From Microbacter sp. GSS18 (GTDB lineage: Bacteria > Actinomycetota > Actinomycetes > Actinomycetales > Microbacteriaceae), in contig CP119753.1 in assembly GCA_029319145.1 (NCBI GenBank), positions 248,001-312,000 on the forward strand: a stretch of 64,000 nt of DNA, read 5' to 3'. The notes under the pieces are model-generated. The model was not told where the DNA came from and did not search any database. It was given only the letters and a program-made list of their open reading frames with translations. Made by a program: the position numbers and the translations under genes. Each line of letters begins with the position of its first letter. Position 1 is the first letter of the stretch. Below, piece after piece: positions 39,508 through 49,701 of the stretch.

Positions 39508-40466
39508 TCCGCCGGTCCGCGCGGACGGGCGACGACGCCTCCGTCGCGGCCGACACCCTGCTTCGGCTGGCGGTTCTGCTCCAGGCGGGCATCGCCCCTG
39601 GCCGGGCCTGGGATCGGCTCGCCGAGCTCGGCGACCCGATCGCCGAGCGCGTGCTCACGGGCGTCGCGGACGGCCTCGCGACGGCCGATGCGATCGAGCG
39701 CGCCGGACGCGCCCCGGACGAGACGCGCACGCCCCCCGAAGCGGGTGCGCACTCCGGCGCGGTGTGGCGCGAGGTGGCCGGGGCATGGCGTGTCGCCACC
39801 ACGGTCGGGGCGCCGCTGGCCGACAGCCTCCGGGCGATCGCCGCGGCGCTGCGCGACACGCAGGAGGCGCGGGACGAGGTGCGTGTCGCGCTCGCCGAGC
39901 CGGCCGCGACGGCACGGCTCATGACGTGGCTGCCGCTGGTCGGCGTCGCGCTCGGGATGGCGCTCGGCTTCGACACGTTCGGCGTGCTCGTCGCGACCCC
40001 GGCGGGGACGGTCTGCGTGGTCGTGGGCGCCGTCCTGATGCTCGTCGCCCGATGGTGGACCGCCCGGCTCGTGGCGCGCGCCCGTGCGGCTGCGGCCGTG
40101 CCGGGACTCGGCTCCGAGGTGCTGGCGATCGCCCTGAGCGCCGGCGCCTCGGTCGAGCGTGCACGTTCGCTGACTTCGCGATGGCTCGGCGCGGAGCCGT
40201 CCGAGGTCGCCCGAGACCTGCTCGGCCTGTCGCAGCGCGCGGGCGTGCCGGCCGTCGAGCTGCTGCGCGCGGCCGCATCGCTCGAACGCCATCGCGCCCG
40301 CGTCGAGGCGCGCCTGAGGGCCGCGCGCCTCGCGACCGGGCTGCTCCTCCCGCTGGGCGTGTGCACGCTGCCGGCCTTCCTGCTGCTCGGCGTCGCACCG
40401 ATGCTGCTGAGCGTCATGGGCGCGGTCGGGCCATCGCCGCCGCTCATGGGCGCGTCCGTGCCGTGA
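39495..40466 (+). CDS. Tad pilus inner-membrane protein (TadB/TadC-like, T2SS F family)
   Basis: A 323-residue protein with two type II secretion system F-like regions (ADTLLRLAVLLQAGIAPGRAWDRLAEL near the start and VLAIALSAGASVERARSL after residue 210) and membrane segments at about 145-200 and 285-315. It would be the membrane platform on which the TadA ATPase acts. In mycobacterial tad clusters the TadB and TadC roles can be split; here one gene spans both. The GTG at 39495 overlaps the end of the tadA reading frame by 13 bp, so translation is coupled. Confidence 0.82.
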   Translation: MRRLIRRSARTGDDASVAADTLLRLAVLLQAGIAPGRAWDRLAELGDPIAERVLTGVADGLATADAIERAGRAPDETRTPPEAGAHSGAVWREVAGAWRVATTVGAPLADSLRAIAAALRDTQEARDEVRVALAEPAATARLMTWLPLVGVALGMALGFDTFGVLVATPAGTVCVVVGAVLMLVARWWTARLVARARAAAAVPGLGSEVLAIALSAGASVERARSLTSRWLGAEPSEVARDLLGLSQRAGVPAVELLRAAASLERHRARVEARLRAARLATGLLLPLGVCTLPAFLLLGVAPMLLSVMGAVGPSPPLMGASVP

Positions 40467-40546
40467 CTGTCCCTTCCACCCAGCGCCCGCCCGAAACACC
40501 GACCGAGAACACCGAACCCCGAGAGAACCCAGAGAACGGAGCAGTC

Positions 40547-40741
40547 ATGACCATTCCCCGCCTCACTCGGCGTCGCGCCGCACGCCTGTTCGGCGACGAC
40601 GCCGGTGCCGCCACCGCCGAGTACGCCATCGCCACGATGGCCGCTGTTGCGTTCGCCGGGCTCCTCGTGGTCATCATGCGCAGCGACGAAGTGCGCGGCA
40701 TCCTCACCGACCTGGTGCGACGTGCGCTCACGGTCGAGTAG
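40547..40741 (+). CDS. Flp pilin-like small protein (DUF4244)
   Basis: A 64-residue protein: basic leader MTIPRLTRRRAARLFGDDAG, then AATAEYAIATMAAVAFAGLLVVIM, a pilin-like hydrophobic helix starting with an Ala/Glu/Tyr motif, and a short charged tail. This is the DUF4244 pattern of actinobacterial tad loci and is probably the major pilin subunit. Prepilin peptidase would cut before or within the G-AATAEY region. The TadE-like gene begins 20 bp before its stop, in another frame. Confidence 0.87.
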   Translation: MTIPRLTRRRAARLFGDDAGAATAEYAIATMAAVAFAGLLVVIMRSDEVRGILTDLVRRALTVE

Positions 40742-41078
40742 ACCCGCCGGCCGCGACTCCGACGTCGGCGCCGTCGTGGCCGAGTTCGCGATCGCGCTGC
40801 CCGCCATCGCCCTGGTGCTGGCGTTCGGCATCGGGGGACTGGTGACGGGTGCGCGCCAGGTGGTGCTTCAGGACGCCGCCGCGGACGCCGCGCGCCTCGC
40901 CGCGCGCGGCGAGACCGGCGAACGGGTGGAGCAGACGGTCCACCGGGCCGTGCCTGACGCGCGGATCGTGTCCGATCGGCGGGGTGAGCTCATCTGCATC
41001 ACGGTGATCGCTCCCGCCGCGCCCGCCGTGCTCGGACCCCTCAGCGCCACGGGGTGCGGGATCGGCGAGGTCCGCTGA
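40722..41078 (+). CDS. TadE-like pseudopilin
   Basis: A 118-residue protein if the GTG at 40722 is used. It has a short basic leader, then GAVVAEFAIALPAIALVLAFGIGGLV, the TadE/TadG-type pilin-like helix with the conserved Glu at position 5 of the mature form, followed by ARQVVLQDAAADAARLAARGE and a small outside domain with two cysteines (CITV, CGIGE). Minor pilins of this kind help assemble Flp pili. It overlaps the DUF4244 gene by 20 bp and the next gene by one base. A start at GTG 40776 is less likely, as it would remove the leader. Confidence 0.83.
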   Translation: MRSRSSRPAGRDSDVGAVVAEFAIALPAIALVLAFGIGGLVTGARQVVLQDAAADAARLAARGETGERVEQTVHRAVPDARIVSDRRGELICITVIAPAAPAVLGPLSATGCGIGEVR

Positions 41079-41395
41079 TGGCCGGCGCCGCGTCCTCGCT
41101 CGCGGTGGCGGCCGCCGTGGGGGCATGCGCCGTGGCGCTGGTCGCCGTCGCTGCGGCCGCCGGCCACGGTCAGCGGGTCGCGGCGGCGGCCGACGCCGCG
41201 GCCCTCGCGGCCGCCGACGCCGCGTCGGGTGCGATCACCGGGTACCCGTGCGAACGGGCGACGCAGGTCGCGCGTGCGCTGGGTGCCGATGTGCTCGAAT
41301 GCGACCTCGCGGGTCTCGTGGCGACGATCGCGGTCTCGGGCGGATCCGGGGCGATGCGGGTCGTGGCCACCTCGCGCGCCGGCCCGCCGCCGTGA
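41078..41395 (+). CDS. Rv3654c-like TadE-family protein
   Basis: A 105-residue protein with a hydrophobic N-terminal helix (SLAVAAAVGACAVALVAVAAAAG), then GQRVAAAADAAALAAADAASGA, the motif of TadG/Rv3654c-type proteins that close actinobacterial tad clusters, and a small domain with two cysteines (YPCERA, LECDLAG). Role: accessory pseudopilin or secreted component of the same pilus. Translation is coupled to the TadE-like gene (TGATG overlap). Last gene of the cluster. Confidence 0.82.
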   Translation: MAGAASSLAVAAAVGACAVALVAVAAAAGHGQRVAAAADAAALAAADAASGAITGYPCERATQVARALGADVLECDLAGLVATIAVSGGSGAMRVVATSRAGPPP

Positions 41396-41510
41396 CGGGC
41401 GGCGCGTCCGCACCCGTCGCCGAGCGGCCGGCGGAGGCCTTTCGGCGCACGTGGGCGAGGCGTAACGTGCGCACCGGAGGGCCGACCCGCGGCCCGATCG
41501 AGGAGGTCTC

Positions 41511-41843
41511 ATGAAGCGCATGATCGTCGGCAGCGTCGCCGCGCTCGTGCTCGTGTTCGCCGGCGCAGGAGCCGCGAACGCGGGAGAGGTCAACGGAAAG
41601 GGGGACCCGATCCCCGCCCCCGACAAGGCGCATTCCGAGTGCGTCTACTCGGGACTCGACACGCTGGATTCCATCGAGATGAATCCGCCGCAGTTCGACG
41701 ACGACGCCCTCGCGATGGTGGGCAACCAGTCGCCGGGCGGGAAGGACCGCTACCACGGGGTGCAGAGCTACGGCATCTTCGTCAAGGCCGGCCTGAAGGA
41801 CGTCATCCCGATGTCTCCCGGCACGAGCTGCCGAGGCCACTGA
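41511..41843 (+). CDS. Small secreted protein of unknown function
   Basis: A 110-residue protein with a signal peptide (MKRMIVGSVAALVLVFAGAGAANA, cleavage after ANA) and a mature part of about 86 residues containing two cysteines (SECVYSG and TSCRGH) likely joined by a disulfide. The mature part starts GEVNGKGDPIPAPDKAHSECVYSGLD, a pattern I have seen in uncharacterised actinobacterial secreted proteins. The ATG follows AGGAGG by 5 bases; TAACGT near 41463 may be the -10. No enzymatic motif is seen. Stands alone between tad and topA. Confidence 0.82.
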   Translation: MKRMIVGSVAALVLVFAGAGAANAGEVNGKGDPIPAPDKAHSECVYSGLDTLDSIEMNPPQFDDDALAMVGNQSPGGKDRYHGVQSYGIFVKAGLKDVIPMSPGTSCRGH

Positions 41844-41949
41844 CACCAGGAGGGAGGCCGAGCGGGCAGGGGTCCGCGCAGGCGGGCGATGCGGCTCGCG
41901 GCGCGGGCCCCTTCCCGCTCTTCGCTCGGCTTCCTCACAGCGCCGGTTC

Positions 41950-41993
41950 TTGACACGGTGTGTATGGTGTGCATCGAAGAAAGGACGCCACTC
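41950..41993 (+). promoter_or_regulatory. topA promoter and ribosome binding site
   Basis: A consensus -35 TTGACA (41950-41955) is followed 17 bp later by ATCGAA (41973-41978), a poor -10. AAAGGA lies 8 bases before the TTG at 41994 and decides that start over the upstream in-frame ATG and GTG codons. Confidence 0.55.
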
Positions 41994-44686
<2,693 letters not shown>

Positions 44687-44690
<4 letters not shown>

Positions 44691-45358
44691 CGGCCGGCCG
44701 CCGGCATCCGCATCCCGGGCTCTTCGTCACGTTCGAAGGCGGCGACGGCGCGGGCAAGACCACGCAGTCGGCGATGCTCGAGACATGGCTCACCGGCGCC
44801 GGCAGCACCGTCGTGCGCACGCGCGAGCCCGGCGGAACAGAGGTCGGACTGCTCATCCGCGACATCGTGCTGCACCACCGCGGCGAGGTCGCGCCGCGCG
44901 CCGAGGCCCTGCTGTACGCCGCCGATCGCGCCCACCACATCGCCACGGTCGTGCGTCCGGCCCTCGAACGAGGCGACGTCGTCATCCAGGACCGCTATTT
45001 CGATTCGTCGGTCGCCTACCAGGGCGCGGGGCGCGTGCTGGGGCGCGACGAGGTGCGCGACCTGTCGCTGTGGGCGACCGAGGGGCTGCTGCCCGACCTG
45101 ACCGTCCTGCTCGATCTCGCCCCCGAGGTCGCCCGGGCGCGGCTCGATGCCGACGACAAGCCGTTCGACCGCCTCGAGGCCGAGAAGGCTGCGTTCCACG
45201 CGCGGGTGCGCGCCGAGTTTCTCGAACTGGCGGCGGCGGAACCCGATCGGTTCCTCGTGCTCGACGCGCTGGAGCAGCCCGAGGCGCTCGCCGCCGTCGT
45301 GCGCGAGCGGGTCTCGGCGCTCCTGACCGCGGCCGGCGGTGTCGGCCGCGCCGGTTAG
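44687..45358 (+). CDS. tmk: Thymidylate kinase
   Basis: A 223-residue P-loop kinase that converts dTMP to dTDP: Walker A LFVTFEGGDGAGKTTQSAML, the DRX motif in VVIQDRYFDSSVAYQGAGR with the conserved DRY, TREPGGTEVG, and a LID-like region around DADDKPFDRLE. The GTG at 44687 overlaps the topA stop (GTGA), and the stop codon TAG at 45356 forms the first three bases of a TAGGCT -10 for holB. topA-tmk-holB is a familiar actinobacterial order. Confidence 0.96.
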
Positions 45359-45368
45359 GCTGGGCCCC

Positions 45369-46547
45369 ATGGGTTCCGAGGCCGACGCGTCCGTGACGGC
45401 GCCGGCGTTGCGCGACCTCCCGTGGACGGACGTATGGGGTCAGGACGCAGCGGTACGGACGCTCCAGGCGGCGGCGGCGCACCCCGCCAACATGACCCAC
45501 GCGTGGCTCATCACGGGCCCGCCCGGATCGGGACGGTCCAACCTCGCCTACGCGTTCGCGGCGGCGCTCATCGCCGAGCCGGGCGACGAGGCGGCGATGC
45601 GCCAGGTGCTCGCGCGCACCCACCCCGACCTGACGTCGCTGCGCACGGAGCAGGTGATCATCCGCATCGACGAGGCCCGGCGCCTGGTCGAGCGCGCCTA
45701 CTTCGCCCCGTCGATCGGGCGGCACCGCGTCATCGTCGTCGAGGACGCCGACCGCATGGCCGAGCGCACCTCGAACGTCCTGCTCAAGGCCCTCGAAGAG
45801 CCGCCCGAGCACACCGTCTGGGTGCTGTGCGCACCGAGCGACGCCGATCTGCTCCCCACGATCCGCTCGCGCGTGCGCACGCTGAGGCTGGGCGAGCCCG
45901 AGGTCGCCGATGTCGCGCGGCTCATCGCCGAGCGCACCGGTGTCCCGCAGGCCGTCGCCGAGCAGTCCGCGCGGCTGGCCCAGCGTCACATCGGCATGGC
46001 GCAGCGGCTGGCGACGGATGCCGATTCGCGAACCCGCAGAGACGAGACGCTGCGCGCCGTGCTCGGCGTGCGCAGTGTCACCGACGCCGTCGAGACGGCC
46101 GGCCACATCGTGCAGGCCGCCACCGACGACGCCAAGGCCCTCACGGCCGAGCGCGACGAGGCCGAGCGCACGCAGCTGCGCCGCACGCTCGGCATCGCCG
46201 ACGGCGCCGCGCTCCCGCCTGCCGTGCGGTCGCAGCTGAGCGCGCTCGAGGACGAGCAGAAGCGCCGTGCGACGCGGAGCCTCCGCGACGGCATCGACCG
46301 GGTCCTCACCGACCTGCAGTCGCTGTACCGCGATGTGCTCATGCTGCAGTTCGGCCGCGACGACGCGCTCATCAATCGCGAGCTCGAGCCGCAGCTGCGC
46401 CGGCTCGCCGAGACATGGTCGCCGCAGCGCACCCTGGTCGTCGTCGACCGCATCGCCGAGACCCGACGCAATCTCGAACAGAACGTCGCCCCCACCCTCG
46501 CCATCGAGAGCATGCTCGTCACCGTTGCGAGCGGAAGGACTCCGTGA
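45369..46547 (+). CDS. holB: DNA polymerase III delta' subunit
   Basis: A 392-residue AAA+ clamp-loader subunit. It opens RDLPWTDVWGQDAAVRTLQAAA, has a P-loop remnant LITGPPGSGRSNLAYAFA in which the lysine of Walker A is replaced by Arg (usual for the non-ATP-binding delta' subunit), then VIVVEDADRMAERTSNVLLKALEEPP with SRC-like TIRSRVRTLRL. It works with DnaX (18186). The ATG at 45369 is 7 bases after TAGGCT (45356-45361), with no ribosome site, so it may have its own leaderless transcript. Overlaps the next gene by 4 bp. Confidence 0.95.
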   Translation: MGSEADASVTAPALRDLPWTDVWGQDAAVRTLQAAAAHPANMTHAWLITGPPGSGRSNLAYAFAAALIAEPGDEAAMRQVLARTHPDLTSLRTEQVIIRIDEARRLVERAYFAPSIGRHRVIVVEDADRMAERTSNVLLKALEEPPEHTVWVLCAPSDADLLPTIRSRVRTLRLGEPEVADVARLIAERTGVPQAVAEQSARLAQRHIGMAQRLATDADSRTRRDETLRAVLGVRSVTDAVETAGHIVQAATDDAKALTAERDEAERTQLRRTLGIADGAALPPAVRSQLSALEDEQKRRATRSLRDGIDRVLTDLQSLYRDVLMLQFGRDDALINRELEPQLRRLAETWSPQRTLVVVDRIAETRRNLEQNVAPTLAIESMLVTVASGRTP

Positions 46548-48097
46548 ACGCCGCCCCGCCCCGCCGCGCCCGTCGCGTGCTCGCCGTCATCGCCGGACTC
46601 GTCGCGGCCTCCGTCTCGCTCAGCGGCTGCCTGTACGCGATGATCCCCGAGGAGAGGCCGCGGTCCACCGCGAGCCCCGCGCCCGACGCCTCGGGCGTCG
46701 CCGCCGAGCTGCAGCCCTTCTACACCCAGACGCTCACCTGGAGCGACTGCGGGGTCGGCATGGACTGCACCGTGGTGACGGCTCCGCTGGACTGGAACAA
46801 CGCGTCCGAGGGCGAGATCGACCTCGCTGTGATCCGAAGCCGTGCCGAGAGCGGCGAGCCCCGTGGGTCCCTGCTGACCAACCCCGGCGGCCCGGGGGCG
46901 AGCGGCGTGGACTACGTGCGCGACTCTCTGTCGTACGTCGTCACGCCGCGCCTGCGCGCGAGCTACGACATCATCGGGTTCGACCCGCGCGGCGTGGGTT
47001 CGTCGACGGCGGTCCGCTGCTTCGACGCGGCCGACATGGACGCGTACCTGTTCGACATCCCGGCCGACCCGCGCGGCAGCGACGGCTGGACGGCCGAGCT
47101 CGAGGACCGCAACGCCGCCCTCGCGGCGGCGTGCGAGGCCGGCAGCGACGGCATCCTGCCCTACATCTCCACCGAGCAGTCGGCGCGCGACATGGATCTG
47201 CTGCGCGCCGTGCTCGGCGACGAGAAGCTGAATTACCTCGGGTACTCGTACGGCACGTTCCTCGGTGCCACCTACGCGCAGCTGTATCCCGAGCGAGTCG
47301 GGCACCTCGTGCTGGACGGCGCGATCGACCCGTCCGTGCCGTCGACCGATGTCGGCGCGACCCAGATGGCCGGGTTCGAGAAGGCGCTGCGGGCGTTCAT
47401 GGCCGACTGCCTGGCCGGCAGCGACTGCGCCTTCCGCGGAACGGTCGACGACGCGATGGCCGATCTCGGCGCTCTGCTGGCGAGCGTCGACCGCGACCCG
47501 ATCCCGAACGCCGACGGACGGATGCTGGGAGCCGACTCGCTGATCACCGGGATCCTGGCCGCCCTCTACTCGCAGGACAGCTGGCCGTTCCTGTCCCAGG
47601 CGCTCACGGGCGTGCTGCAGGGTGATGCCTCACTGGCGTTCGCGCTCGTCGACTTCTACTACAACCGCCAGGGCGGGGTGTACGTCGACAACTCGACCGA
47701 GGCGTTCTTCGCCTACAACTGCGTCGACTATCCGCCCGGCACCGCCGAGGAGGAGGAGGCCGCCGAGGCGCGCGTCGAGGCCGAGGCTCCGACCATCGCG
47801 CCCTACTGGGGCGGACCCGACCTGTGCGACGCGTGGCCCGCGCCGCCCACCGGCACGCGCGGTGAGCTGACCGCCGAGGGGGCCGCACCGATCCTCGTCA
47901 TCGGCACGACCGGTGACCCGGCGACCCCGTACGAGTGGTCGGCGGCGCTCGCCGACCAGCTGAGCTCCGGCGTGCTGATCACGCGCGTGGGCGAGGGTCA
48001 CACCGGGTTCAACAAGGGCAACAGCTGCGTCGACGACGCCGTGGAGTCGTACTTCCTCGCCCAGAGCGTCCCCGACGACGGCCTGACGTGCGACTGA
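46544..48097 (+). CDS. Secreted lipoprotein alpha/beta-hydrolase (tripeptidyl aminopeptidase-like)
   Basis: A 517-residue protein with a lipoprotein signal (VIAGLVAASVSLSGC, lipobox LSGC). The alpha/beta-hydrolase domain has the oxyanion region LLTNPGGPGASGVDYVRD, the nucleophile elbow LNYLGYSYGTFLGATYA with the catalytic Ser, an Asp in ILVIGTTGDPATPYEW and a His in RVGEGHTGF. This is the layout of actinobacterial SlpD/SlpE and tripeptidyl aminopeptidases (TAP family). It likely trims peptides outside the cell. The GTG overlaps the holB stop (GTGA) and GGAAGGA precedes it. Confidence 0.92.
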   Translation: MNAAPPRRARRVLAVIAGLVAASVSLSGCLYAMIPEERPRSTASPAPDASGVAAELQPFYTQTLTWSDCGVGMDCTVVTAPLDWNNASEGEIDLAVIRSRAESGEPRGSLLTNPGGPGASGVDYVRDSLSYVVTPRLRASYDIIGFDPRGVGSSTAVRCFDAADMDAYLFDIPADPRGSDGWTAELEDRNAALAAACEAGSDGILPYISTEQSARDMDLLRAVLGDEKLNYLGYSYGTFLGATYAQLYPERVGHLVLDGAIDPSVPSTDVGATQMAGFEKALRAFMADCLAGSDCAFRGTVDDAMADLGALLASVDRDPIPNADGRMLGADSLITGILAALYSQDSWPFLSQALTGVLQGDASLAFALVDFYYNRQGGVYVDNSTEAFFAYNCVDYPPGTAEEEEAAEARVEAEAPTIAPYWGGPDLCDAWPAPPTGTRGELTAEGAAPILVIGTTGDPATPYEWSAALADQLSSGVLITRVGEGHTGFNKGNSCVDDAVESYFLAQSVPDDGLTCD

Positions 48098-48181
48098 CGG
48101 CGCGCCCGGTCGTCGCCCCGGTTCGCGACACCCGTCGCGACAGGGTAAGATCATTCATCGTGCCTCGCGCAAGAGGCGCCC

Positions 48182-48257
48182 GCCACCTTAGCTCAGTCGG
48201 CAGAGCGATTCACTCGTAATGAATAGGTCAAGGGTTCGATTCCCTTAGGTGGCTCCA
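48182..48257 (+). tRNA. tRNA-Thr (CGT), 3' CCA encoded
   Basis: Acceptor GCCACCT (48182-48188) pairs with AGGTGGC (48247-48253), discriminator T, CCA at 48255-48257. D arm AGCTCAGTCGGCAGAGC, anticodon loop CTCGTAA with anticodon CGT, T arm AGGGTTCGATTCCCT. The -10 TAAGAT at 48146-48151 lies 30 bases upstream. Confidence 0.97.
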
Positions 48258-48283
48258 CCTTCACGGAGCCTGCTCGACCATCG

Positions 48284-48574
48284 TCAGAGCAGGCGGCACC
48301 GCACCGCGACGACGACGGCTTCGATCGTCGTCTGCGTGCCCAGGATCCGCCCGGCGTTCTCGACGCGCCGGCGGACCGTCCGCTCCGAGAGGCCCGCGCG
48401 TCTGGCCACCTGTCCGAACGTGAGCCCCGCGGCGAGCAGCGCGAGGATTCTGCGCTCCTCGACGGAAAGCGGATGGGTCGGCGTCTGTGCGGCACGATCG
48501 TCGACCCCGCGAGCCGACACTCCGGCCGCCCGACCGAGCGTGCGGCGGTCGTCCTCTGTAGCATCGTCCTGCAC
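48284..48574 (-). CDS. Small LuxR-type helix-turn-helix protein
   Basis: A 96-residue protein that is little more than a LuxR/GerE DNA-binding domain: SVEERRILALLAAGLTFGQVARRAGLSERTVRRRVENAGRILGTQT in the C-terminal two thirds, preceded by an unordered Asp/Arg/Ala-rich leader. There is no receiver or autoinducer domain. The GTG at 48574 follows AAGGGGG at a usual spacing; a longer frame to 48700 is possible but would cover the divergent promoter region. It ends 26 bp after tRNA-Thr on the opposite strand. Targets unknown; divergent from the AraC gene. Confidence 0.75.
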   Translation of the reverse strand: MQDDATEDDRRTLGRAAGVSARGVDDRAAQTPTHPLSVEERRILALLAAGLTFGQVARRAGLSERTVRRRVENAGRILGTQTTIEAVVVAVRCRLL

Positions 48575-48631
48575 CCGACACCCCCTTGTGGTCGGTCTCC
48601 ACGTCACCGCCGAACAGTGATGAACAGTCGA

Positions 48632-48655
48632 TTGAAACGACTGAATGGATTCAAA
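48632..48655. promoter_or_regulatory. Candidate operator (TTGAAA...TTCAAA) between the LuxR-like and AraC genes
   Basis: TTGAAA (48632-48637) and TTCAAA (48650-48655) form inverted half-sites 12 bp apart in the divergent promoter region. A tighter version (TTGAA-n4-TTCAA) lies before the rhamnosidase start at 52815-52828. Shared sites suggest autoregulation and pathway control by the AraC protein. Confidence 0.5.
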
Positions 48656-48732
48656 CCGTGATCCGACCCTACTGACGGGGCGGTGGGACGAAAAGGCCAT
48701 AGCTTCCTCACAACTTGGATATTCTTCCGAGC

Positions 48733-49611
48733 ATGGCTCCTGCGGCTCCGGTGTCCCGCGAGGCGGGCTTCACCGGCCCGCGACACATCGTCATCCCTCT
48801 GGGACCCGTTCGGGCGGCGCTCGATGCGCCGATCACGCGACGTCTCGTCGTGACCGCCTGCGGGCGCTACCCCTCCACGACACGGCATCGGAGCGAGCGG
48901 CCGAGAGGCGCCGACGAAGACATCGTGATCATGTGCGCGGACGGCAGAGGCTGGGTCGAGGTCGACGGAGCCAGGCACGACGTCGGCCCTCGTGACGTCC
49001 TCGTGCTTCCGCGTCGCGTTCCGCACGCGTACGGCGCGGACGACGACGATCCGTGGACGATCAGCTGGCTCCACCTGGGCGGCGGCGACCTCCGTGAGCA
49101 CTTCGATGCGTGCGGTGTCAGCGTGAGCCGTCCCGTGGTCCCGATCCGCTCGCTCTCGCTGTGTCTCGCCCTCACCGAGGGCATCATCGACCGGCTCGAG
49201 CACGACCGGACCCTCGCGAGTCTGACTGCGACCTCGGGGGCCGTGGTCCACATCCTCGCCACGATCGCATCCGAGAGGCGGCGGGATGCGCGTGACGCAC
49301 CGGTGCAGCGCATCAAGGAGGCACTGGCCACCGACCTCGGCGACTCCCTGACCCTTCTCGAACTGTCGGCCCGCGTGAACCTCTCGGTCTCGTACCTCAG
49401 CGAGCTGTTCAAGACCGAGACGGGGCGATCGCCGATGCAGTACCGGACCTACCTGAGGATGAGACGGGCGCGGGCGCTGCTCGGCGGTACGGACGAGCCG
49501 ATCGCCGCGATCGCCGCGAAGGTGGGGTATCCCGACCCCGCCCACTTCTCGAAGCGTTTCACGGCCGTGCACGGTCAGAGCCCGCGCGCCTACCGCTTGG
49601 ACAACACCTGA
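48733..49611 (+). CDS. AraC-family transcriptional regulator
   Basis: A 292-residue regulator with an N-terminal cupin sugar-sensing domain (ADGRGWVEVDGARHDVGPRDVLVLPRRVPHAYG) and a C-terminal double HTH (LLELSARVNLSVSYLSELFKTETGRSPMQYRTYLRMRRARALL, then IAAIAAKVGYPDPAHFSKRFTAVHGQSPRAYR). The ATG at 48733 is preferred over the upstream TTG because TATTCT (48720-48725) ends 7 bases before it with no ribosome site. It is convergent with the GH78 rhamnosidase gene and shares an operator-like motif with it, so it is probably its activator, sensing rhamnose or a rhamnoside. Confidence 0.92.
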   Translation: MAPAAPVSREAGFTGPRHIVIPLGPVRAALDAPITRRLVVTACGRYPSTTRHRSERPRGADEDIVIMCADGRGWVEVDGARHDVGPRDVLVLPRRVPHAYGADDDDPWTISWLHLGGGDLREHFDACGVSVSRPVVPIRSLSLCLALTEGIIDRLEHDRTLASLTATSGAVVHILATIASERRRDARDAPVQRIKEALATDLGDSLTLLELSARVNLSVSYLSELFKTETGRSPMQYRTYLRMRRARALLGGTDEPIAAIAAKVGYPDPAHFSKRFTAVHGQSPRAYRLDNT

Positions 49612-49648
49612 CGACGGGGCACGTCCTCGCACGGACCGTCACACAAGA

Positions 49649-49685
49649 CTGCGGTGCAGCGCCCGAATCGGACGCTGCACCGCAG
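49649..49685. terminator. Perfect 13-bp hairpin between convergent AraC and rhamnosidase genes
   Basis: CTGCGGTGCAGCG (49649-49661) pairs with CGCTGCACCGCAG (49673-49685) over an 11-base loop, and outer CACAC / GTGTG can extend the stem. It is placed to stop both converging transcripts. Confidence 0.75.
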
Positions 49686-49701
49686 CGGTGTGAGGTGGGG
49701 A

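Noticed and set aside
38237..40741. 834-residue frame over the tad cluster
   Set aside because: Only the parts 38429-38794 (TadA N-terminus) and 40547-40741 (DUF4244) in this frame are protein-like. The middle is an out-of-frame shadow left open by high GC.
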